Below, one piece after another: positions 1 through 6,656 of a stretch of 15,315 nucleotides of DNA. Within the stretch, counting starts at the first letter, position 1. Each line of letters begins with the position of its first letter. The translations under genes were made by a program, and so were the position numbers. This DNA comes from DAOUCP01 sp034432155 (GTDB lineage: Bacteria > Chloroflexota > Anaerolineae > Epilineales > Epilineaceae). Location: positions 1 through 15,315 of the forward strand of contig DAOUCP010000101.1 in assembly GCA_034432155.1 (NCBI GenBank). Direction: 5' to 3'. The notes under the pieces are model-generated. The model was given only the letters and a program-made list of their open reading frames with translations. It was not told the DNA's origin and did not search any database.

Positions 1-382
1 GGGCATAGCGGCGCGCCACCAGCCGGCCGTCCTGCCACTCGAGGCCCGTGGCGTCCGTGACCGCACCGCAGTTCAGGCGCTGCGCCAGTCGCCCGGCCAA
101 CTCCTTGCCCCGCCGCGTCGAAGCCAGGAGCACGACCTCGGCGCCACACTCGGCCACGACGCCAGCCAGGGCCTCGGCGTAGGTGGCGGGCTGCATCGTC
201 GCCAGGGACGGCGAATCGCTCACGTACACGCGCCGGGCACCGAAACGCAGCCGATCGTCCGCGGCTGCCTGCGCCCCGGGCCCCAGCACCACCGCGTCCG
301 CGGCCAAGCCCAGGTCCCGCGCTTTGCTGAGCAGCTCGGCAGCCAGTTCCGCCGTCTCGGCAAACACGAGACAGCCGGCCAT
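1..382 (-). CDS. fixB/etfA: Electron transfer flavoprotein alpha subunit, partial (C-terminus off the left edge)
   Basis: The first 127 codons of an ETF alpha/FixB protein are present; the FAD-binding C-terminal domain lies outside the window. The visible part starts MAGCLVFAET and has the ETF alpha N-terminal domain features: alternating hydrophobic strands (AEVVLLAST near residue 90), then RRGKELAGRLAQRL, the usual T-xx-G-K-E-L-A-G-R-L-A signature, and a following VTDAT stretch. With FixA it forms the ETF heterodimer that carries electrons from acyl-CoA dehydrogenase to FixC. The ATG at 382 overlaps the TGA stop of fixA by one base (TGATG), and GAGGGGG sits 7 bases upstream, so translation is probably coupled. 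It is the fifth gene of the operon running leftwards from 4076. Family assignment is firm; the FixB rather than generic EtfA name rests on the fixC and fixX neighbours. Confidence 0.93.
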   Translation of the reverse strand, partial: MAGCLVFAETAELAAELLSKARDLGLAADAVVLGPGAQAAADDRLRFGARRVYVSDSPSLATMQPATYAEALAGVVAECGAEVVLLASTRRGKELAGRLAQRLNCGAVTDATGLEWQDGRLVARRYA

Positions 383-1170
383 CACAGCACCCCCTCGCGC
401 CGAATGGTGGCCACCAACTCGTCCACCGCGCTTTCGACGTCGCCCTCGTAGAGCACCTGTCGGCGATCCTGCGCCGGGGCCAGGTTGCTGAGCCTGGTGA
501 CCAGGGCCGCAGCCGCCGCCAGGGCCGACGCCTCGAGATCGAGGTCGGGAAGCGACCAGGTTGTCACCGGCTTGCGCGACGCCCGCAGAATGGCCGTCAA
601 GGGCGGCAGACGCGGCGTGTTCAGCTCGCTCGTGACCGACACCACGCACGGCAAAGCAACCTCCACTTCCTCGAGCGCCTCCTCCAGATCGCGCACCGCA
701 CGCAAGGGACCGCCCGCTCCAACCAGCGAGAGTTCCCGGACATAGGTCACTTGGGGCCAGCCCAGCAATTCCGCCAGCCGCGAGATGACCTGCCCCGAGT
801 AGTTGTCCGCCGAGCCTTCCCCCATGAGCACCAGATCCCCGCGGCCTAGTCGGCGAATGGCCGCCGCCAGTGCGAGCGCCGTGGCCGCCGAGCCGCGGCG
901 GGCGAACGCTTCGTCGATCAAGAGCACCGCTTCGTCGGCACCCATGGCCAGCGCCTCGAGGATGAGCTCCCGAAGCTTCGGCGGTCCGAGCGCCAGGGCA
1001 ATCACGTGCGCACCGCTCTGTTCCTTGAGCCGCACCCCTTCCTCGAGGGCGTTCTTCTCGAAGTCACCGAACTGGAAGGGTACCCCCTCCAGCACCGGTT
1101 CCCGGGTGTCGGGACGGATGCGGATCTTGTCGAGATCCGGCACCGGCTTCATGCAAACGATGACATCCAC
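382..1170 (-). CDS. fixA/etfB: Electron transfer flavoprotein beta subunit
   Basis: A 262-residue ETF beta/FixA protein, close to the usual length of about 255. The N-terminus reads VDVIVCMKPVPDLDKIRI, the family's typical opening (V-x-V-K-x-VPD). The ETF beta signature lies in the second half: RDLEEALEEVEVALPCVVSV followed by ELNTPRLPPL and RASRKPV, the region that contacts AMP and the alpha subunit. I prefer the GTG at 1170, which has GGAG six bases upstream and places the protein exactly at the conserved N-terminus. An ATG at 1182 is possible with four extra residues. The ATG at 1218 lies inside fixX and has no such support. The start is 22 bases beyond the fixX stop and the stop overlaps the fixB start, so it is part of the same transcript. 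Its role is single-electron (or, in bifurcating members, two-electron) transfer from flavin dehydrogenases. Confidence 0.93.
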   Translation of the reverse strand: MDVIVCMKPVPDLDKIRIRPDTREPVLEGVPFQFGDFEKNALEEGVRLKEQSGAHVIALALGPPKLRELILEALAMGADEAVLLIDEAFARRGSAATALALAAAIRRLGRGDLVLMGEGSADNYSGQVISRLAELLGWPQVTYVRELSLVGAGGPLRAVRDLEEALEEVEVALPCVVSVTSELNTPRLPPLTAILRASRKPVTTWSLPDLDLEASALAAAAALVTRLSNLAPAQDRRQVLYEGDVESAVDELVATIRREGVL

Positions 1171-1192
1171 GACTCGCTCCATCCCTTTCGCG

Positions 1193-1474
1193 TTAGCCAA
1201 ACCGGTACTGCACGCCATAGCCGGCCCTCGGATAGTGCCAGCTTAGCGCTTCAAGCGGGCAGGCGATGATACAGGTGCCGCATTCGAGACAACCGTCGTG
1301 CTCGACGTGGATGCCACCATCCTCGGTCAGTCGGTAAACGCGCGCCGGGCAGACGAAGGTGCAGACCTTCACCGCACACTGCGTTCGACAGCGCTCGGCA
1401 TCGATGGCGATGTGGCTTTCGCTGTCCACTTGGTAGACGTTCCGACCCAGTCGAGCTTCCAGGCTGTCTTCCAT
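1193..1474 (-). CDS. fixX: FixX-type ferredoxin-like protein
   Basis: A 93-residue iron-sulphur protein. It carries eight cysteines in two groups: C29-x3-C33-x4-C38-x3-C42-P and C62-x2-C65-x2-C68-x3-C72-P, the second being the conserved CLECGTC motif of FixX. The C-terminal ending (HYPRAGYGVQYRFG) matches the aromatic tail typical of FixX (YPRGTFGVEFRYG type). In mitochondrial ETF-quinone oxidoreductase the FeS domain is fused to the flavoprotein; here it is separate, as in E. coli and nitrogen fixers, and works with FixC to pass electrons to quinone. The ATG at 1474 has AGAGGG a few bases upstream and lies 7 bases after the fixC TAG. The presence of a complete first cysteine set suggests two [4Fe-4S] clusters rather than one; that is inference from spacing. 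Confidence 0.93.
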   Translation of the reverse strand: MEDSLEARLGRNVYQVDSESHIAIDAERCRTQCAVKVCTFVCPARVYRLTEDGGIHVEHDGCLECGTCIIACPLEALSWHYPRAGYGVQYRFG

Positions 1475-1481
1475 GTGCCCT

Positions 1482-2777
1482 CTACAGCTTCCGGAGGCTG
1501 AGGAGATCTCGAATGGCTGCTGGTGTCAGGAAACTCCGCCGCATTTCCCCGACAACCGTCGAGGAAAGCCGTTCCTTGGGAGTTTCGCCGATCCAGAACA
1601 GCTGCGCGAGCAAGCGCATCGCCGCCTCGGGGTAGGCGCTGAGCAGGCGTGGGTTCTCGAGCACCCGGGGGGCGTGACGGAAGGTGGCAAGGTCGCGCAG
1701 CACAAAGCTGTCGGCCAGCAAGCGGCCGTAGACGGCGAGTCGGTCGGGTTCGTGATCGCCGGCCGACCGAGCAGCTACGATCGCCCGTGCGGCAAGCACT
1801 CCCGACGCCAGGGCGAAGTCCATGCCCCGCACCGTGATGCCCGCGTTCAGAGCCAACCCGGCTGCGTCGCCCACCAGGAGGATGCCATCGCCCCAGAGGC
1901 GAGGCAGGCCATCGTATCCCCCTTCCGGGATCACGTGGGCGGAGTACTCGACGCCGTGTCCGCCCTCGATCAGCGGCGCCACCTCCGGTCGTTCCTTGAG
2001 CGGCCCCAGGAGCGAGGGCGCCTCGACAGGCGGCTGGCGTTGGGCCAAGTGGTCGATGCGCACCACCATGCCAAGCGAGATGCTGCTCTGGTTGGTATAG
2101 AGAAAGCCGCCGCCAAACATCCCTTGGCTGATGGAGCCAAAGAAAAGGTGAGCCACCCCCTGCCCCGGTGGGACGTTGAAACGCGCCTCGATGGTCGCTG
2201 GTGGCAGCTCGATGATCTCCTTGACGGCCAGGGCGTAGTGGGCTGCCTTCCGCGAACCACGCAGGCCGGCTTCCTCGGCCAGGAACGACAACACCCCGTC
2301 CGCCGCCACCACGGTATCGCAACGGAGTTCGTCCTCCTGCGCGACCACCCCCACCACCCGCGAGCGCTCCGTCAGCAGCCGATCCACCCGATAGCCCGGG
2401 ATCACCAAGGCTCCCCGGGCCGCTGCCTTCTCCGCCAGCCAGCGGTCAAACCCAGCGCGCAGCAAGGTCACCGAGTGGGGCGGTGCTTGGCGCAGCTGGT
2501 CATGGGTGAAGTCGAGGGTCGCGGAACCCGTGGGATCCATCATCGACAGGCGCTCGTGGCTCACCACGCGCTCGAACGGCGCCCCTTCCCAGAAGCCGTC
2601 AGGGAAGTAGGCCGCCAGGGGCTTCAGATACAGCCGGCCGCCCGAGACGTTCTTGCTGCCCGGATAGTCGCCCCGCTCGACGACCACCACCTCGAGGCCA
2701 GCTTCCGCCAAGGCCCACGCCGCTGCCAGGCCGGCGGGTCCCGCCCCTACAACGACGCAGTCGACGCGCTCGGTCAT
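1482..2777 (-). CDS. fixC: FixC, ETF-quinone oxidoreductase flavoprotein
   Basis: A 431-residue FAD-dependent oxidoreductase, the same size as E. coli FixC (about 428). The Rossmann dinucleotide motif GAGPAG is at residues 11-16, with an acidic ribose-binding end to the fold at VVVVERGDYPG. The second FAD motif VGDAAG (D304 the conserved Asp) is followed by NAGITVRGMDFALASG, characteristic of the FixC/ETF-QO family. It lacks the FeS cysteines of fused ETF-QO, which agrees with fixX being the next gene. It accepts electrons from ETF (FixAB) and delivers them, with FixX, to membrane quinone. The ATG at 2777 is chosen because it puts the Rossmann fold at the expected place; GGGTG upstream is only a weak ribosome binding site. 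In-frame GTG codons at 2783 and 2831 are alternatives. The gene follows the acyl-CoA dehydrogenase by 81 bases. Confidence 0.94.
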   Translation of the reverse strand: MTERVDCVVVGAGPAGLAAAWALAEAGLEVVVVERGDYPGSKNVSGGRLYLKPLAAYFPDGFWEGAPFERVVSHERLSMMDPTGSATLDFTHDQLRQAPPHSVTLLRAGFDRWLAEKAAARGALVIPGYRVDRLLTERSRVVGVVAQEDELRCDTVVAADGVLSFLAEEAGLRGSRKAAHYALAVKEIIELPPATIEARFNVPPGQGVAHLFFGSISQGMFGGGFLYTNQSSISLGMVVRIDHLAQRQPPVEAPSLLGPLKERPEVAPLIEGGHGVEYSAHVIPEGGYDGLPRLWGDGILLVGDAAGLALNAGITVRGMDFALASGVLAARAIVAARSAGDHEPDRLAVYGRLLADSFVLRDLATFRHAPRVLENPRLLSAYPEAAMRLLAQLFWIGETPKERLSSTVVGEMRRSFLTPAAIRDLLSLRKL

Positions 2778-2858
2778 GAGCACCCGGCGGCTGGCGCCGC
2801 ACTCCCCGTGCCGCCCGCCTGCCGCCAGCACACCAACCCGGGTTCGCTCATCGCAGCG

Positions 2859-4076
2859 CTAGCCGCGATAGGGCACCGCCACGTCGCCGATGAACTCGCG
2901 ACCGATGATGATGCGCATGATGTTGGCACCGCCTTCGGCACCCACGACGTACGACATGATGCCGCGCATCAGCATCTCGATCGGCATCTCCTTGCTGTAG
3001 CCCAGCGCGCCGTAGTGCATCATCACGTGCTTGGCAATCTCGACCCCCAGCAGGGGTGCCGTCAGCTTGCAGATGGCCACGTTAGCGTTCAGGTCCTTGC
3101 GGGTGAAAGAGCCGGGCTCGGCATAGAAGCGGTCGACCATCCAGGCCGTCTTGGTGAGCTGGGTGAGCAGCATCTGGAGACGCGCATAGTCGTCGGCGAT
3201 CTCGAAGGAGATGCCCTCGAAATTGGCCAGCGGCCGACCAAAGAGCTTCCTCTGAGCGGTATACTCGGCCGTCATTTCCAAGGCCCGCTCGGCGCCACCC
3301 GTGCATGCCGCCGCCACCAGCACCCGGGCAACATTGAAGCCCTCCATGTTCATGTGGAAGCCGCGGTTCTCCTCGCCCAGCACGTAGTAGTCGGGGATCT
3401 CGGTGTCGTGGTAGGCAATGCCGCCGGTCGACAGGCCCATGCGCCCCATGTCTTCGAATAGGGTCGTGGTGATGCCGTTGGCAGCAATGGGAACATAGGC
3501 GAAGGTCATGCCCCGGATGCCCAGCTCCGGCTGGGTACGGAAGAGCGTCAAGTGACCGCCGCCGCGCTTCCGTGCTTCGGTGACGCCGCTGATGTAAACC
3601 TTCTCCCCGTTCAAGACATACGTGCCATTGCGTTTGGTGGCTGTTGTCTGGATGGCCGCGACATCCGAACCGCCACTGGCCTCGGTGGTGCAAATGCCGA
3701 GAAACCATTCACCGTTCGCCACTCGGGGCAAGAGCTCCTGCTTCAGTCGCTCGGTGCCGTGGTGCGCCACGAGGAAGCTCCAGCCAAGGTTCAGGAGCGT
3801 GTAGACCGGCAAGGACATGGAAAGCTCGGCGCGAGCGATCTCATGCACCGTGATCATGGCGTACACCATTTCCTCGCCTGGGCTCGCGGTGCCGCCGTAC
3901 TGCTCGGGGATGGTCACGCCGAACAGCCCCAGGTCCACCATCTGGCGGATGATGTCCTCCGGAAGGCCCTGCGCTGCCTGGTCGATGGCTCGCGACCGCG
4001 GCGCAATGGCCCCTTCGGCGAACTCCCGGACCGTCCTGCGAAAGAGCTCCTGCTCAGGCGTGAAGTTGAAATCCAC
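2859..4076 (-). CDS. Acyl-CoA dehydrogenase
   Basis: A 405-residue FAD-dependent acyl-CoA dehydrogenase, full length for the family, with the order N-terminal helical domain (TPEQELFRRTVREFAEG), middle beta domain (TTEASGGSDVAAIQTTA near residues 128-144, FAD/substrate contact) and C-terminal helical domain (RKLFGRPLANFEGISFEIAD near residue 275). E381, in AEGGANIMRIIIGRE, aligns with the catalytic base of the YEGT motif in medium-chain enzymes. It would oxidise an acyl-CoA to the 2-enoyl-CoA and hand electrons to ETF encoded downstream. I choose the GTG at 4076: it has GGAGG five bases upstream and gives the standard start MDFNFTPEQE. An ATG at 4088 overlaps that ribosome binding site and would add MEAA. 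Reading upstream of 4088 gives low-complexity residues unlike the family. Substrate cannot be told from sequence; no other beta-oxidation gene is in the window. Confidence 0.93.
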   Translation of the reverse strand: MDFNFTPEQELFRRTVREFAEGAIAPRSRAIDQAAQGLPEDIIRQMVDLGLFGVTIPEQYGGTASPGEEMVYAMITVHEIARAELSMSLPVYTLLNLGWSFLVAHHGTERLKQELLPRVANGEWFLGICTTEASGGSDVAAIQTTATKRNGTYVLNGEKVYISGVTEARKRGGGHLTLFRTQPELGIRGMTFAYVPIAANGITTTLFEDMGRMGLSTGGIAYHDTEIPDYYVLGEENRGFHMNMEGFNVARVLVAAACTGGAERALEMTAEYTAQRKLFGRPLANFEGISFEIADDYARLQMLLTQLTKTAWMVDRFYAEPGSFTRKDLNANVAICKLTAPLLGVEIAKHVMMHYGALGYSKEMPIEMLMRGIMSYVVGAEGGANIMRIIIGREFIGDVAVPYRG

Positions 4077-4086
4077 TGCGGCCTCC
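4077..4086 (-). promoter_or_regulatory. Ribosome binding site that decides the acyl-CoA dehydrogenase start
   Basis: On the minus strand GGAGG (4086-4082) lies five bases before a GTG at 4076. The first G of GGAGG is the last base of a competing ATG at 4088, so the Shine-Dalgarno sequence cannot serve that ATG. This supports initiation at the GTG. Confidence 0.7.
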
Positions 4087-4236
4087 ATGGAACATGGCGG
4101 GCGCCAACCTCCCGGCGGCGCCCCAGCGAACGGCGGCCGCCGATTATATGGCCCGCCCCACGTCACGTCAACGGCGGACGGCGCTCTGCCCCGGCCCGCC
4201 CGTCCTTCCCCTTGGCGGTACCGGGCGCCAACACCC

Positions 4237-4264
4237 ACCGGAGGCAACAAGCAACCCCTCCGGT
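4237..4264 (-). terminator. Inverted repeat downstream of the second S9 peptidase, possible terminator
   Basis: An 8-bp perfect stem (ACCGGAGG with CCTCCGGT) encloses a 12-base loop, 44-71 bases past the stop codon of the peptidase ending at 4308 and before the acyl-CoA dehydrogenase operon. There is no T-run after it on the minus strand, so intrinsic termination is only a guess. The rest of the 231-base gap between 4077 and 4307 must also hold the operon promoter, but I could not pick a convincing -35/-10 pair. Confidence 0.3.
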
Positions 4265-4307
4265 AGGTGGTATGTGCTTGGGCGCCCCGATGCCAGGGCC
4301 GGACGCC

Positions 4308-6656
4308 TTAGCGTTGCGCTGCTGGCAGGTAGATGCGCGAGCGCGGTGTTGGCGCGAAGGACTCCACTCCCAGATAGCGCCGGAAGAAAAGGATCTGTTC
4401 CTGGGCGGCCAGCTTCTGGCTGCTCGCGCGGCGCAGTCCGTGCCCCTCGCCGGTGAAGCGCAGGAAGCGCACCGGTGCGCCGTTGGCTTCGAGCTCATCG
4501 TGCACGTTGTGCATGAGCGGCACCGGCAAGAAGTCATCGGCGCCGTGGAAGATCAGGGTCGGGGTTCGGACCCCGGCCAGCCCATAGAGCGGCGAGTCGC
4601 GCAGGTACTCCGCCACATCGGCGAACGGCGAGCTGCCCATGAGGTAGCTGATCAAGGGCGCATAGCCGAAGGTGAACTCGTTCGTGAGATCCACGAGCGA
4701 ACACTGCGGATTCACCGCTGCGTACGTCGTGGGATAGGTGCGCAGGCTCTGCAGCGTGAAGTAGCCGCCGTAGGAGCAGCCCGTCAGTCCGACCCGCTGC
4801 GCATCGACCCAGCCATGGGCCGCCAGCTGATCTATGCCATCCTTGATCTGCCGGATGTCCACCTGGCCGAAGTTCTGGCCGTCCGCCAGGGCACGGTAGA
4901 ACTCCGGCGAGCGAATGGAGCGGCCGGCGGCATTGGCGATGAGGACCGGAAGGCCGAAGTGGGGCAGCAAGCTGTACGGGGACTCCACGCTGGCGCCAAA
5001 ATCGTTCCACATCTGGCCCCCCGGGCCACCTTGTTGCCAGAACACGATGGGTGAGGGCGCGCTCGGTGGGAAGAAAGTGTCCTCGTGGTGCACCATCAGT
5101 CCTCGCATGGGCGTGCCGTCCGAGGCTACCCATTCGACCGCCGTCGACCGCAGCCGGCTGGTCTGGGCCACGCCGTCGAACAGGTGGGTGAGTTGCCGGG
5201 CTACGCCGCTGGCGGCATCCCAGCGCCACACCTCCCAGGGCCGATCGATGTTGCTGTACGGAAACACCAAGCCGCCGGGCACGGCGATCATCTGCAGCAG
5301 GGCACCAGGGTATTCCCACACCGCCTGACTCGCTGCCGTCCGCAGGTCGAGCAGCTGGACGCGGCTGTTCCACTCGTCGGGCACGACAAAGTAGAGCCGA
5401 TCGTCATCCAGGAAACCGGCCTCGGCGCTGAGGCTGTCGGCCCCGGGTACCGAGGTCACAGCCAGGGCCTGGGGAGCGAGCGGCCTGCGGCCAAAGTCGA
5501 CGAACAGGTACTGCACCGCGGACGGGTAGGCGTACGTGGGATGCGGACGGCCGGCCAGCTGGCTCGGCGAAGCCAGGATCACCAGGGCCTTGCCTCCGGA
5601 AGGCGCGAATCGCACATCGGCCAAGAGCCCCTGGGGATAGTCCAGGTTCGCAAGTTCCAGTTGCTCGGCGCCACTGGCCGTATCGAAGAAACGAAATCGC
5701 GTTCCCGTAACGAGGGGATTCTCGGTGGGCGCGAGGAGCCCAAGCGCCTCTTGCACGTTCGGACTGCCGAGGTTGGGGATCCATCGTGGGTCGGATCGGT
5801 CCTGCCGCGACGCTTGCCAGCCGGGCATGGTGCGCGTGCCGACGAGCAACCGCCGGCCATCCGGACTCCAGGTCACCGCCGCAAGCCCGCTATCGATGGG
5901 CAGCGAGACGAGCGGTCGGCGCTCGCTGCCGTCGAGGCGCACCAGGGCCAACTGCAGCTCCACTTGCTGCAGTTCCACGGAGGCCAGTGGTCGCTCGCCG
6001 ACCCGGCCCGGCACGTCCTCCGGCACCTGCGGTAGGGGTGGCTCGAAGCGCGGACCGATGTCCACGCTCACGGCCGGCGGCGAGAGAACGCGAACCTCCG
6101 CGATCAGGGCATCGCGCCAACCGGGCCCCAGGTCAACGAGGAAGCCCTCGAGCCAGGAGAAATCGAGCTCTTGCACCGCGGTGCTGCCGTCACGAACTTC
6201 GTAGGTGACCTGGTAGTAGTGGGCCTCGCGGCCGCCCTGGGGATCCTCTTCGTACTTCACGGTGAGCATGGCCAGCGTGTCCTCATCCAGCCAGCGGTAC
6301 GACGCCGCCTGCTCGCCAGGGATCTCCACCTCGGCAGCCAGCGCCGTCCAAGCGCCGCTCTGCAGGTCGAGAAACCCGAGTTCCACGTCATCGCCCCGCA
6401 ACTGGACTGCTAGAACGTGCCGCCCATCGGGGCTCGGATCGGTCACCAGGTAGACGTAACCGGCACCCAGCAACGTCTCCAGCCGTGCCAGCTCGTCCGC
6501 CGGCAGCAGGCTGGGAACTGCATCGTGATCCGGATCGAAGCGCACCACTTCGGCGCGAGCGGGGCGAACCCATGCCAAGCTGCACACCAGCACCAACACC
6601 AGGGCGAGCCACCTCGAGGCTGCAGGTCGGTGCCATCCTCGCCAGTTCTGCTTCAT
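4308..6656 (-). CDS. Secreted S9 family (prolyl oligopeptidase-type) serine peptidase, downstream copy
   Basis: A 782-residue protein. Residues 1-35 form a signal peptide: basic start (MKQNWRGWHRPAASR), hydrophobic core LALVLVLVCSLAWV, and an ARA-E cleavage site, so it acts outside the cytoplasm. The middle is a beta-propeller-like region with WSPDGRR and RFAPSGG blade motifs. The C-terminal alpha/beta hydrolase has GGPGGQM (oxyanion region), the nucleophile elbow GCSYGG with Ser628, Asp708 in HGADDFLP and His739 in GEGHGL, an intact catalytic triad with S9 spacing. It probably cleaves peptides, often after proline or a related residue; specificity is not readable. The ATG at 6656 has GGGAGGG six bases upstream, which lies in the 3' end of the preceding paralogue; ATGA overlap couples the two genes. 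Ordinary length and composition; nothing is broken. Confidence 0.92.
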   Translation of the reverse strand: MKQNWRGWHRPAASRWLALVLVLVCSLAWVRPARAEVVRFDPDHDAVPSLLPADELARLETLLGAGYVYLVTDPSPDGRHVLAVQLRGDDVELGFLDLQSGAWTALAAEVEIPGEQAASYRWLDEDTLAMLTVKYEEDPQGGREAHYYQVTYEVRDGSTAVQELDFSWLEGFLVDLGPGWRDALIAEVRVLSPPAVSVDIGPRFEPPLPQVPEDVPGRVGERPLASVELQQVELQLALVRLDGSERRPLVSLPIDSGLAAVTWSPDGRRLLVGTRTMPGWQASRQDRSDPRWIPNLGSPNVQEALGLLAPTENPLVTGTRFRFFDTASGAEQLELANLDYPQGLLADVRFAPSGGKALVILASPSQLAGRPHPTYAYPSAVQYLFVDFGRRPLAPQALAVTSVPGADSLSAEAGFLDDDRLYFVVPDEWNSRVQLLDLRTAASQAVWEYPGALLQMIAVPGGLVFPYSNIDRPWEVWRWDAASGVARQLTHLFDGVAQTSRLRSTAVEWVASDGTPMRGLMVHHEDTFFPPSAPSPIVFWQQGGPGGQMWNDFGASVESPYSLLPHFGLPVLIANAAGRSIRSPEFYRALADGQNFGQVDIRQIKDGIDQLAAHGWVDAQRVGLTGCSYGGYFTLQSLRTYPTTYAAVNPQCSLVDLTNEFTFGYAPLISYLMGSSPFADVAEYLRDSPLYGLAGVRTPTLIFHGADDFLPVPLMHNVHDELEANGAPVRFLRFTGEGHGLRRASSQKLAAQEQILFFRRYLGVESFAPTPRSRIYLPAAQR

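Noticed and set aside
1473..3461. Long plus-strand open frame opposite fixC and the acyl-CoA dehydrogenase
   Set aside because: Residue composition is His/Arg/Gln/Ala-rich with no domain, and it lies entirely opposite well-identified genes; a GC-rich antisense shadow.
3552..5054. 500-codon plus-strand open frame spanning the dehydrogenase start and peptidase end
   Set aside because: It crosses two unrelated genes and their intergenic gap with no domain; antisense shadow.
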